Shown here in pieces: positions 1 to 7,013 of a stretch of 12,335 nucleotides of DNA. Origin of the DNA: Candidatus Manganitrophaceae bacterium (lineage in GTDB: Bacteria > Nitrospirota > Nitrospiria > SBBL01 > Manganitrophaceae); assembly GCA_004297235.1 (NCBI GenBank), contig SCUR01000137.1, positions 1 through 12,335 of the forward strand, given 5' to 3'. The translations under genes were made by a program, and so were the position numbers. The notes under the pieces are model-generated. The model had not been told where the DNA came from and did no database searches. It was given only the letters and a program-made list of their open reading frames with translations. The first letter of the stretch is position 1; every line of letters starts with the position of its first letter.

Positions 1-507
1 CCGGCGCCCGACCCCTTCTCCCCGGAGCCACTGTAAGGCCGAGAAGAGAACCGCCCCGCTGACAATCCCCTCATCGACGAGAATGACCCGCCTGCCGCGG
101 AGATCGAACCCCACCGAGGTCTTCCTAAATCGCCGCCGCCGCCGAAGGATCTCTTCTTTTTTCGACGTGATCGTTTCTTGAATGTAGCGGTCCGGGATTT
201 CATAACGGCTGATCATGTCGGAGAGGAGGCAGATCGTCCCCCCTTCGGTCATCGCGCCGAAGGCCATTTCCGGATGTCCGGGAATCGGCAGCCTCAAAGA
301 GCGGAAAGAGATCATCGGGACCTCCAGCGATAAAGCGATTTCCTTCCCGACGATCACCCCGCCCGGAGAAAGGGCGACGACGAGCAATCCTTGATTCCGT
401 CGATAATGGAACAGTCGTTGCGCCAACGCCCGGCCCGCCTCTTGCCGATCTTCAAAAATCGGGCAGGGAAGATCGGCCGTCTCTTTTCGATGAAACTGCT
501 TTTCCAT
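1..507 (-). CDS. Type I phosphoribosyltransferase domain protein (3' end missing)
   Basis: The first 169 residues are visible; the gene continues past the left edge. Residues 18-60 resemble the opening of the stand-alone PRTase-domain family (FEDRQEAGRALAQRL, then VVALSPGGVIVGKEIA). Residues 67-90 follow the same family's pattern of an R-x-L-x-x-P-G-x-P-E stretch leading to a GAMTEGG turn. The PRPP-binding loop is at 141-152 (VILVDEGIVSGA). In the usual form this reads VILVDDGIATGAT, so the second acidic residue is Glu and one Thr is Ser. The fold binds phosphoribosyl pyrophosphate, but for this family the acceptor substrate is generally unknown, so I give no reaction. The start ATG at 507-505 has an AAGGA Shine-Dalgarno just upstream on the minus strand and a plausible promoter. 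It is transcribed divergently from the ABC-F gene. Confident of the fold, not of the function. Confidence 0.8.
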   Translation of the reverse strand, partial: MEKQFHRKETADLPCPIFEDRQEAGRALAQRLFHYRRNQGLLVVALSPGGVIVGKEIALSLEVPMISFRSLRLPIPGHPEMAFGAMTEGGTICLLSDMISRYEIPDRYIQETITSKKEEILRRRRRFRKTSVGFDLRGRRVILVDEGIVSGAVLFSALQWLRGEGVGRR

Positions 508-525
508 GAATTCCTTCTACTTCCT

Positions 526-555
526 ATTCTAGAGGGATTGGGGTTAAAGGCACAA
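526..555 (-). promoter_or_regulatory. Possible promoter of the phosphoribosyltransferase gene
   Basis: On the minus strand a TAGAAT -10 box (526-531) lies 18 bases from a poor -35 TTGTGC (550-555). It would start transcription about 12 bases before the ATG at 507, leaving just enough leader for the AAGGA ribosome site. The -10 matches consensus at five of six positions but the -35 at only three, so this is tentative. Confidence 0.35.
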
Positions 556-580
556 GACCTCGGGCGTCGCAGTCCAAATG

Positions 581-589
581 TGTTATAAT
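581..589 (+). promoter_or_regulatory. Extended -10 promoter for the ABC-F operon
   Basis: TGTTATAAT at 581-589 is a perfect extended -10 element (TG-n-TATAAT). No -35 box is seen 16-18 bases upstream, as is common for extended -10 promoters. Transcription would begin near 596, giving a leader of about 27 bases before the ATG at 623. This helps decide the start, because the in-frame ATG at 578 lies upstream of the predicted transcript. Confidence 0.6.
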
Positions 590-622
590 CAGTCGCCTTT
601 TTGGAGTCGGGGAACCAAGCTG

Positions 623-2533
623 ATGAATATTCTGGATCTGTCCCATCTTTCCAAGTCTTACGGGATGAGGGAAGTGCTGAAAGATGTGACCTTGACCGTC
701 GGGGAATCGGAAAAGGTCGGTTTTGTCGGACGAAACGGCTGCGGCAAGACGACCCTCTTTCGGATCATCGCCGGGATGGAGCCCGCGGACGGCGGGGAGG
801 TCGCTTATAAACGAGGGATTTCAATCGGCTATCTCTTACAGGATCCTGTTTTGACCGAAGACCGGACGGTCGCTGAAGAGGTTCAGACGGCGCTGGTTGA
901 AATTCGAAAAAAGCGGGAACGCTATCAAGCGATTGCCGATGCGTTGCGGTCGGCCGCATCCGCCGAGATGGAAAAACTGCTCGGGGAGCAGCAGTCGGTC
1001 GGCGAGTGGCTCAATCACCATCAAGGATGGCAGATCGATCATCGGATCGATGAGGTTCTTCTTCGGCTCGGGATTCTGGATCGAAACGAGAAAGTCCTCA
1101 TGCTCAGCGGTGGAATGCGAAAGCGGGTCGCGCTGGCCAAGCTGGTGCTTCAGTCGCCCGATCTTCTCTTGCTCGACGAGCCGACGAACCACCTCGATGC
1201 GGCCACGACCGCGTGGCTGGAGGAATTTTTAATCGGTTATCCCGGCGCGGTCATGCTGATCACCCACGATCGCTACTTTCTTGACCGGGTCTCGCAACGG
1301 ATCTTTGAAATCGAATCGGGCGGCGTCTACAGCTATCTGGGCGGTTACATCGATTATCTGGAGGGGCGGGCCGAGCGGCTGCTTCACGACTCCCGGGAGC
1401 AGGGGAGATTGATCACCCTGCTGCGCCGGGAGACGGAGTGGATGCGGCGGGGAGCGAAGGCCCGGTCGACGAAATCGAAAGCCCGGATCGACCGGTTCTA
1501 TGCAATGCAGGACGAACGGAAAGATCACGTCGAGCGGGACATCGGGCTTCGCCTCGAGACCGACCAGCGGCTGGGGCATACCATCCTCGAACTCGACGAG
1601 ATCGGAAAGTCGTTCGAAGGCCGCGTCTTGATCCGGGATTTGAGCCTCAAGCTCAAGGCGGGAGATCGAATTGGAATCATCGGACCGAACGGAGCGGGAA
1701 AAACCACCCTGCTCCGGATGATTCTCGGGGAGGACGAGCCGACCGCCGGCCGGATCGTCCGCGGGAAGAACACCAAGACCGCCTATTTCGATCAGAAAAG
1801 GGAAATCTTGGATCCCAATCTCAAAGTAGAGGAAGTTCTTGGAGAGGGGGATTGGGTGACCGTCGGCGGGGAGCGGCGGCACAAGACCGGCTATCTGGGC
1901 GATTTTCTCTTCGAGCATCACGATCAAAAGCGGTTCATCCGGACCCTCTCCGGCGGGGAGCGGGCGCGGTTGATCCTGGCGAAGATGATGCTGGAGAGCG
2001 CCAACCTTTTGATCCTCGACGAGCCGACGAACGATCTCGACATTCCGACCCTCCAGCTCTTCGACGACGCCCTGGTCGGTTACAACGGCTGCGTCCTGAT
2101 GGTGACGCATGATCGGTTCTTCCTCGACAAAGTCGCCACCGGCATTTTGAGCTTTGAAGGGGAGGGGCGGGTCCGCTATACCGAAGGGAATTATGAAACC
2201 TATCTCACGCGCCTGAAAAATGAGGAAGCGCTGGCGGAGAAAGGAGAGGGCCGGCGGGTCTCCTCTCCCGAGCCCCCCCCGAAACCTTCCGTTTCCGCCG
2301 AGCGAAAAGGGCTCAGCTTCAAGGAGAAAAAAGAGCTCGAAGGGATCGAGCGGGAAATCGAGAAATTGGAGGAGAGAAAGCGGGAGCTGGAGGTCTTCTT
2401 CGCGAATCCGTCGGCCTATGCCAAGGAGTCCGAGACGGTGACCGGCTGGGCGCGCGAGCTCTCCGAAATCGAAAAAGGTTTGGAAGAAAAGATCGCCCGA
2501 TGGGAGACCTTGGAGACCAAGCGGGCCGGATAA
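623..2533 (+). CDS. uup: Uup-like ABC-F family ATPase
   Basis: A 636-residue soluble protein with two ABC cassettes and no membrane segments, as in ABC-F translation factors. Cassette 1 has Walker A GRNGCGKTT near 36-43, signature LSGG 161-164, Walker B with D185-E186, and H-loop H215. Cassette 2 has Walker A GPNGAGKTT 354-362, LSGG 442-445, Walker B with D466-E467, and H-loop H496. Between them (about 250-320) is a basic, helical linker of the kind that enters the ribosomal E site. After a proline-rich hinge, residues about 560-636 form a charged coiled coil, the C-terminal domain typical of Uup; E. coli Uup has about the same length. Uup is known to bind ribosomes and branched DNA and to limit precise transposon excision. 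The start at 623 is chosen over the ATG at 578 because homologues begin at this point and the earlier ATG precedes the predicted transcription start; GGGGA at 609-613 is a modest ribosome site. The next gene follows after 13 bases. Confidence 0.9.
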   Translation: MNILDLSHLSKSYGMREVLKDVTLTVGESEKVGFVGRNGCGKTTLFRIIAGMEPADGGEVAYKRGISIGYLLQDPVLTEDRTVAEEVQTALVEIRKKRERYQAIADALRSAASAEMEKLLGEQQSVGEWLNHHQGWQIDHRIDEVLLRLGILDRNEKVLMLSGGMRKRVALAKLVLQSPDLLLLDEPTNHLDAATTAWLEEFLIGYPGAVMLITHDRYFLDRVSQRIFEIESGGVYSYLGGYIDYLEGRAERLLHDSREQGRLITLLRRETEWMRRGAKARSTKSKARIDRFYAMQDERKDHVERDIGLRLETDQRLGHTILELDEIGKSFEGRVLIRDLSLKLKAGDRIGIIGPNGAGKTTLLRMILGEDEPTAGRIVRGKNTKTAYFDQKREILDPNLKVEEVLGEGDWVTVGGERRHKTGYLGDFLFEHHDQKRFIRTLSGGERARLILAKMMLESANLLILDEPTNDLDIPTLQLFDDALVGYNGCVLMVTHDRFFLDKVATGILSFEGEGRVRYTEGNYETYLTRLKNEEALAEKGEGRRVSSPEPPPKPSVSAERKGLSFKEKKELEGIEREIEKLEERKRELEVFFANPSAYAKESETVTGWARELSEIEKGLEEKIARWETLETKRAG

Positions 2534-2546
2534 TGGAGCGATCGCT

Positions 2547-3188
2547 TTGTTAAGAAACGCAGCCGATCAGGATCATTTCGACGCGGCCCGAAAGGCGCTT
2601 GCGGACGCCGATCCGGTCTTGTCGGCTTGCATCGAAGCGATCGGCCCCTGTCGGTTGGCCCCCGCTCCCGATCCGTTCGTTGCGTTGGTCGAGGCGATCA
2701 TCTCCCAGCAACTCTCGGTGAAGGCGGCCGATACGATCTTCGACCGTCTCGCCTCCCTCTGTCCGCGCGGGCCGATCACGCCGAAAGGGATTTTCTCGAC
2801 CCCGGACGCGGCGCTCCGGCGGGTCGGGCTCTCCCGCCAGAAAATCAGCTACATGAAGGATCTGGCGGGTCGATGGATCGCGGGGGAGATCCGGCCGAAA
2901 ACATTTCATCTGCTTCCGGATGAGGAGGTCATCGCCCGCCTCGTCGAGGTGAAGGGAATCGGCCGATGGACGGCCGAGATGTTCTTGATCTTCGCTCTGA
3001 ACCGGCCCGATGTTCTCCCCGTCGATGATCTTGGATTGAAGAAAGCGGTCCGGCAAGCGTATCGGCTGCGGAAACTTCCCTCCCCCGAAAGAATTCAAAA
3101 AATCGCCAAGCCGTGGCGGCCTTACCGATCGATTGCGACCTGGTATCTCTGGAAGAGCCTGAACAACGGACCGAAGCATCCGGTATAG
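2547..3188 (+). CDS. alkA: DNA-3-methyladenine glycosylase II (AlkA-type HhH-GPD protein)
   Basis: A 213-residue base-excision repair glycosylase that would remove alkylated bases such as 3-methyladenine from DNA in the cytoplasm. Residues 41-70 (DPFVALVEAIISQQLSVKAA) are the conserved first part of the HhH-GPD fold. Residues 134-144 (VKGIGRWTAEM) are the helix-hairpin-helix DNA-binding motif. P158-V-D-D161-L-G-L carries the catalytic aspartate, D161 aligning with Asp238 of E. coli AlkA. There are no C-terminal cysteines for an iron-sulfur cluster, which argues against EndoIII/MutY. The length matches short bacterial AlkA proteins that lack the E. coli N-terminal domain. The start is TTG at 2547 with GGAG at 2535-2538, eight bases upstream; the ATG at 2533 is out of frame and stops at once. 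It lies 13 bases after the ABC-F stop, so the two genes are very likely cotranscribed. Confidence 0.85.
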   Translation: MLRNAADQDHFDAARKALADADPVLSACIEAIGPCRLAPAPDPFVALVEAIISQQLSVKAADTIFDRLASLCPRGPITPKGIFSTPDAALRRVGLSRQKISYMKDLAGRWIAGEIRPKTFHLLPDEEVIARLVEVKGIGRWTAEMFLIFALNRPDVLPVDDLGLKKAVRQAYRLRKLPSPERIQKIAKPWRPYRSIATWYLWKSLNNGPKHPV

Positions 3189-3215
3189 CTCCCTTCGTAA
3201 CCCCTGCGGAATAGA

Positions 3216-3236
3216 GAAGAGGCGGATCGCCTCTTC
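3216..3236 (+). terminator. Hairpin after the glycosylase gene, possible weak terminator
   Basis: GAAGAGGCG and CGCCTCTTC form a perfect nine-base-pair stem with a GAT loop, starting 28 bases after the stop at 3188. No run of T follows (the next bases are CCGCCACC), so it is not a classic intrinsic terminator. It may mark or protect the 3' end of the transcript. Confidence 0.35.
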
Positions 3237-3403
3237 CGCCACCCGCGCCGTATAATCCTTCCGGCAAAACACGCTACAGACGGGGCGCCGTTCACCTCTC
3301 CCATCGGTTTTCCGTGCGCTGCGAGAGCTCTGTGGGATTCCCCAGTGATCCCCTTACTTCCGTTTTCTTATCCCCGCCCCGCTTCATTCCTGAAAGGGAG
3401 GTG

Positions 3404-3529
3404 ATGCGAACTCCTCCCCATCATTACCAATACCGATCGGACATGTTCGGAACCTTCCGGGTTCACCCGATCGAATACGGTTTTGACCTGGAGATCGCAG
3501 GCCTCGTGTACTCCGAAATTGACTTTTGA
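3404..3529 (+). CDS. Doubtful 41-residue ORF
   Basis: The ATG at 3404 directly abuts GGGAGGTG, almost the full anti-SD complement, but with no spacer. The peptide (MRTPPHHYQYRSDMFGTFRV...) has a protein-like composition, no signal or membrane segment, and no family I recognise. It ends just before the -10 box of the rhodanese promoter. It could equally be chance or the remnant of a decayed gene. Confidence 0.15.
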   Translation: MRTPPHHYQYRSDMFGTFRVHPIEYGFDLEIAGLVYSEIDF

Positions 3530-3548
3530 TATTCCCTTTCCCTATGAT
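3519..3548 (+). promoter_or_regulatory. Promoter of the rhodanese gene
   Basis: TTGACT (3519-3524) and TATGAT (3543-3548) each match the sigma70 consensus at five of six positions and are 18 bases apart. Transcription would start near 3555, leaving a leader of about 120 bases before the rhodanese ATG. Confidence 0.5.
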
Positions 3549-3578
3549 ACCGATGTTCTTCCCCGGAGAAGGAGGCCG

Positions 3579-3698
3579 ATGCATTTTTCGGAATCGGAGG
3601 GGTCGCGCGGCACCTTTCGCGGGGGCCGGAGGTTTCCGGCGGCTTGGAATGATAAAAGACAGAGGAGTCGCGCATGGCGCATCATCCCGGATTTCTGA
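3579..3698 (+). CDS. Possible leader ORF overlapping the rhodanese start
   Basis: This 39-residue reading frame begins at ATG 3579, about 24 bases into the predicted transcript. AAGGAGG (3569-3575) lies three bases upstream. It ends at 3698, 25 bases inside the rhodanese gene in another frame. The peptide is arginine-rich and hydrophilic (MHFSESEGSRGTFRGGRRF...) with no recognised family. The short spacing and the lack of any homology I know of make it uncertain. If translated, it could couple to or interfere with rhodanese translation. Confidence 0.25.
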   Translation: MHFSESEGSRGTFRGGRRFPAAWNDKRQRSRAWRIIPDF

Positions 3699-4057
3699 AG
3701 CTGGTCGAGGAGGCCAAGAAGCGAATTAAAGAGTGCACGATCGCCGAGGTAAAGGCGAGGCTCGATGCGGGGACGCCGGTTCACTTCATCGATGTTCGCG
3801 AAGATCATGAGTGGGCCCAGGATCATGCGGCCGGGGCAAAACACCTCGGTCGGGGGATCTTGGAGCGGGACATCGAAGGGATCATCCCCGATAAGAACGC
3901 CGAGATCATTCTCTATTGCGGGGGCGGTTTTCGCTCGGCCCTCGCCGCCGATCACCTTCAGCGGATGGGCTACACCCATGTGAAGTCGATGGACGGCGGC
4001 ATCAAGGCATGGCGCGCGGCGGGTTATCCGATGCTGAAGGAAGCGACGGCGGGGTAA
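3674..4057 (+). CDS. Single-domain rhodanese sulfurtransferase
   Basis: A 127-residue cytoplasmic protein made of one rhodanese domain, which carries persulfide sulfur on a cysteine and passes it to thiol acceptors. The family landmarks are HFIDVREDHEW at 37-47 (the conserved D-V-R-E turn) and AGAKHLGRG at 53-61. The active-site loop C82-G-G-G-F-R-S follows a hydrophobic strand (EIILY), with C82 the persulfide cysteine. DGGIKAWRAAGYP at 107-119 is the usual C-terminal signature. The six-residue loop is the size seen in sulfur-specific rhodaneses. The start at 3674 is supported by GAGGAG at 3662-3667, six bases upstream. It has its own promoter and no obvious sulfur-metabolism neighbour, so the physiological partner is unknown. 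It converges with the protease gene, with a 37-base gap. Confidence 0.88.
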   Translation: MAHHPGFLKLVEEAKKRIKECTIAEVKARLDAGTPVHFIDVREDHEWAQDHAAGAKHLGRGILERDIEGIIPDKNAEIILYCGGGFRSALAADHLQRMGYTHVKSMDGGIKAWRAAGYPMLKEATAG

Positions 4058-4072
4058 CCGCCCGACCGTTTT

Positions 4073-4093
4073 GATCCCTCCCCCGAGAGGATC
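4073..4093. terminator. Hairpin between convergent genes
   Basis: GATCC-CTC and GAG-A-GGATC pair with one bulged A around a CCCC loop. It lies between the rhodanese stop (4057) and the protease stop (4095) and could serve both strands. It has no T-run on either side, so termination is only suggested by position. Confidence 0.3.
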
Positions 4094-4094
4094 C

Positions 4095-7013
4095 CTAACG
4101 GGAGGAAGGGCGTCCGGCCCGCCGTTTCAGGAGGAGCGTGCCGAGCAGGATCAGTCCTGCCGCAAGGAGCCCTTCGGAGAGGCGCGGATTCTCCAGGGTG
4201 AAAACAAGAGGGGTCAATGCGAGCCGGGTCGCCGCTTTAAACAGCGGACGCCCCGCGATGAACTCGGCGGCGGCGGGGCTCCACCGGTAGTAGAACTGGA
4301 CGAAGCCCTTTCCGAACGCCGACTGCATCAACACCTCGTCGCGGAATGTTCGGAGCGTCCGGACATGCGGGTCGAGATAACTTCCATACGCCGCCGTGGC
4401 GATGAAGCAGCCCCCTCCCCCGCCGCCGTTTTCCGACGAACCGGCGGAAACGGCGATGGGGATCATGGCGACGGTCGTCTTCCCGCGCGGGTCGACGACG
4501 CTGACCTTGGCCGTATACGTGCCGGCGGAAAGATAATTTTGGGTGATCGAATTGACGGCGGTGACGGCGTCGGTGAAGCCGTCGTTTTCGAAGTCCCAGA
4601 GATATTCGGCGACGCTCTCCCCCGAGTCGGGGTCGGCGGCCTGGGCGGTGAAGGTGGTCGACAGCGGGGCATTTCCGCTCTCCGCGCTGGCGCTTAAGAC
4701 GACGGTCGGCGGCTGTTCGGTTTTCAGCCGATTGAAGGTGTCGACCAGGTAGACTTTTCCCGCGCCCCAGATGTTGTTGGGGAGGGCGTTTCCGGTGAAG
4801 AGGTCGCGCCGGGCGCCGCTTTTAAAGAACGGGCGGGGGAAGTTGTTCGGATCGGTCTGGAGGATCAGGGCGGCGGCACCGGCCACCAGCGGCGCCGACA
4901 TGCTTGTTCCGCTGAGCGTCCGATGCCGTCCGTCGCGCGCGATCTCTTCGGAGGGGGCGCATTGGGGGACGGGGCAATCGGCCGACGCCGCCGACACGAC
5001 CCAGAAACCGGGCGCGGTGGCGTCGGGCTTGATCCGGCCGTCCCGCGTCGGGCCGCCCGAAGAGAATCGGGCGATCCCGCCGAAGTCTTCAAAGGCCGCC
5101 GTATCGTCCTGCGTTCCGGCCGGCGAAATGTCCCAGCGGAACTTGGTCGTGTGGGCTCCCACGGTCATCGCCCCTTGTGAAGAGGCCAGCTCGCCGACCG
5201 TTCCGGCGACGGAGCCGTCGGGATTCAGCGGAACATGATCGAGGAAGCCGACCTGTCCTTGGTCGGGAAGGGTCCACGCGTCCCACTTTCCGTCTCCGCC
5301 GCTCGCCGTCCGTTGCAAGGTCAGCGTCCAGACGAACGGCCCGCTTCCCTGTCCGTCGATGGCGATAAAAATATTCTTATCACCGTTGGGAGGGGAGGAA
5401 ACGGCGTTGAAAATATCGACCGCCGTCCCGTCGATCGTGCCGGACTGCGTCGCTCCGGCGGCGGCGGAAATTGGGCTTCCGTCCGGCGCGATGAGGGTGA
5501 CCGTGTAGGTATCCCGGCCGTCGTGCCAGAGGTTGACGGCGCTGCTGCAGTCGGGGGGAAAGCAGTGCGAGAGATCCATTTTGAACGTCTCCGGCCCATT
5601 GGCGGGAATCGTTCCCTGGGCATGGATCGGGAAGACCCCTTCATTTCCCGCCGCGGCCACGATCACCCGGCCCGGACCCGACGCATTCCGGACCACCTGG
5701 TCGAGGAGACTGGTCCCGTCGATCGGGCCGTCGTGGCTGCCGAGGCTCATATTGATCACGAACGGCGTGTTGGCGTCGCGCGCCTTGGTGAAAATGTAGC
5801 CGACGGCGTCGGCGAGGCTCACGCTCTGGCTGAATTCGGGATCGTCCTCTTTGAGTTTGACGATGATGAGATCGGCCTTCGGCGCGACCCCTTTGTATTT
5901 TCCGGCCGGTTCCTGTCCGTTCGTCGACGAGCCGTCTCCCGCCGCGATCCCCGCCACGTGCGTCCCATGGCCGTCGGTATCGGCGCTGCGGACGCGGCGG
6001 CTGTTGGGATCGGCGCTCGCGCAGTCCGGCAGAGCGGCCGTGATCTGAGAGCGGGTATACTCCACGCCGTAGTCGTTCGCGGCCTGGCCGTCTTTCCCGA
6101 CGTCGGCCGCCGATTCGCCCCCTTGCGCCGTCAGGTTCTGATCCCAGAGAGAGCGGATGCGCGACCGTCCGGTCGCATCATCGATAAAGTCGCCGTGGCA
6201 CCAATCGATCCCCGAGTCGATCACGCCGACGATCACCCCCTGGCCCTCGATGCCGGCGGCGTGGAGCGGTTGCGCGCCGATGCCGAGGAGAAAATCGCCG
6301 TCCGGCTTGTTGTGAAGGACCAGCGTATACTCCCCGGCCCCCGCATTTTTATCCTTCGCGGCGATGAAGAAAGGGCCGGCCGACGGGAAAGTGAAGGTCA
6401 ACTCGGCGTCGGCGCCGGGCCCGGAGTCGTCATCGGACGCCAGAGGGGTGTTGCATTGATCCTCCTGGCAAATCTGCAAGAGCGGGTCGAGACCGCTCCC
6501 CGGTTTGGCCTGCATCGAGATCGTCAGGGATTCTCCGGCGGTGGCGGTGTAGTCGTAGAGGTTGAAGAATCCGGCGGTCAACCGGTCTGCAACGCCGGAT
6601 GAGGCGGCGGTGGCAATGTCGTTGCGGCGCTTCAGCCGGACCGACGGCTCAATGTAGCGCACCTCTCTTTTCTCCGCCGCCGCTTCGAGGCCGGCGGGGG
6701 TGACCGTGGCGGTCGCCACGTTGCCGATCCGGCTCCGAAGCACGACGCCGGGGATCGCCGCGAGATCGATCTCGCCGGCGAGGCCGATCAAGACATCGAC
6801 GGTCGTTTCCCCCTCTTTCGGGATTTTGAGAGAGAGCGATTTCTGAAGGCGAGGCAGGTCGGAAGGAGAAGATCGAAGAAGCCGCTGCAGCCGCGGGTCG
6901 AGGGTCGCTGTCCTTTTCTCGGAAAGATCGAGGGTCGCCGCCGTGGCAGCCAGACCGGCCGCGAGAACCGCCAGGAGAATCAGGCCGAACCCAAACCGCT
7001 TACGGTTCCTCAT
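4095..7013 (-). CDS. Secreted S8 (subtilisin-like) protease with PPC, PKD and CFI-box C-terminal tail
   Basis: A 972-residue precursor of an exported serine protease. Domains in order: signal peptide (1-26, basic start then LILLAVLAAGLAATA); inhibitor-I9-like propeptide (about 70-128, ending REVRYIEPSVRL); pre-peptidase C-terminal (PPC) beta domain (about 140-236); S8 catalytic domain (about 245-757) with D266 in VIDSGID, H349 in DGHGTHVAG, oxyanion N457 in AAAGNEG and S704 in SGTSMSAP; PKD domain (about 768-856, with YLWDFENDG and the G-T-Y-T-A-K-V strand). After a Gly6 run comes a CFI-box (CFIATAAYGS, C869), then a hydrophobic segment (945-963) and a basic end (KRRAGR), laid out like CTERM sorting tails. 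A beta-rich insert with two cysteines (480-600) splits the catalytic domain. The start at 7013 is preferred to 7064 because it gives a proper signal peptide and has AAGGGGA upstream; the earlier ATG lies deep in the lipoprotein gene. It overlaps the lipoprotein by 14 bases, implying translational coupling. Confidence 0.92.
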   Translation of the reverse strand: MRNRKRFGFGLILLAVLAAGLAATAATLDLSEKRTATLDPRLQRLLRSSPSDLPRLQKSLSLKIPKEGETTVDVLIGLAGEIDLAAIPGVVLRSRIGNVATATVTPAGLEAAAEKREVRYIEPSVRLKRRNDIATAASSGVADRLTAGFFNLYDYTATAGESLTISMQAKPGSGLDPLLQICQEDQCNTPLASDDDSGPGADAELTFTFPSAGPFFIAAKDKNAGAGEYTLVLHNKPDGDFLLGIGAQPLHAAGIEGQGVIVGVIDSGIDWCHGDFIDDATGRSRIRSLWDQNLTAQGGESAADVGKDGQAANDYGVEYTRSQITAALPDCASADPNSRRVRSADTDGHGTHVAGIAAGDGSSTNGQEPAGKYKGVAPKADLIIVKLKEDDPEFSQSVSLADAVGYIFTKARDANTPFVINMSLGSHDGPIDGTSLLDQVVRNASGPGRVIVAAAGNEGVFPIHAQGTIPANGPETFKMDLSHCFPPDCSSAVNLWHDGRDTYTVTLIAPDGSPISAAAGATQSGTIDGTAVDIFNAVSSPPNGDKNIFIAIDGQGSGPFVWTLTLQRTASGGDGKWDAWTLPDQGQVGFLDHVPLNPDGSVAGTVGELASSQGAMTVGAHTTKFRWDISPAGTQDDTAAFEDFGGIARFSSGGPTRDGRIKPDATAPGFWVVSAASADCPVPQCAPSEEIARDGRHRTLSGTSMSAPLVAGAAALILQTDPNNFPRPFFKSGARRDLFTGNALPNNIWGAGKVYLVDTFNRLKTEQPPTVVLSASAESGNAPLSTTFTAQAADPDSGESVAEYLWDFENDGFTDAVTAVNSITQNYLSAGTYTAKVSVVDPRGKTTVAMIPIAVSAGSSENGGGGGGCFIATAAYGSYLDPHVRTLRTFRDEVLMQSAFGKGFVQFYYRWSPAAAEFIAGRPLFKAATRLALTPLVFTLENPRLSEGLLAAGLILLGTLLLKRRAGRPSSR
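4125..4409 (-). other. CFI-box and C-terminal membrane tail of the protease
   Basis: Encodes residues 869-963. The CFIATAAYGSYLDPHV motif follows a glycine run. Next come a conserved-looking R-x-F-R-D...YYRWSP helix region, a hydrophobic stretch near 945-963, and then K-R-R. Tails of this pattern recur at the ends of otherwise unrelated secreted bacterial proteins, so a sorting or anchoring role is likely though not proven. Confidence 0.7.
6630..6806 (-). other. I9-like propeptide segment of the protease
   Basis: Encodes protease residues 70-128. It shares with the upstream lipoprotein an opening strand (VDVLIGL/LDLLLGL), a central strand (GNVATATV/GAIAAATV) and a closing strand (VRYIEP/LDFVETLEP), in the same order and at nearly the same spacing. 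This points to a common origin by duplication. Confidence 0.65.

Larger units (their letters stand above)
3189..3673. other. 485-base gap before the rhodanese gene
   Basis: No convincing gene of normal size lies here. It holds a hairpin shortly after the glycosylase stop, a doubtful 41-codon ORF at 3404-3529 with a strong but badly spaced ribosome site, a good sigma70-type promoter at 3519-3548, and a transcribed leader containing a possible 39-residue ORF and a small hairpin (GCCGGA/TCCGGC with a four-base loop, 3625-3640). I see nothing of note in 3260-3390. Confidence 0.6.

Noticed and set aside
578..622. ATG at 578 as the start of the ABC-F protein
   Set aside because: It overlaps the predicted -10 box, adds 15 residues unlike the family, and has no ribosome site; ATG 623 gives the standard N-terminus.
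1229..2110. 293-residue minus-strand ORF opposite the ABC-F gene
   Set aside because: It is antisense to conserved ABC motifs, with no ribosome site or family resemblance.
3251..3256. TATAAT in the gap after the glycosylase as a promoter
   Set aside because: There is no -35 box, no extended TG, and no gene starting at a suitable distance.
5235..6602. 455-residue plus-strand ORF opposite the protease
   Set aside because: Its arginine-, alanine- and glycine-rich sequence shows no motifs; it is the antisense shadow of the protease, whose catalytic residues are all intact.
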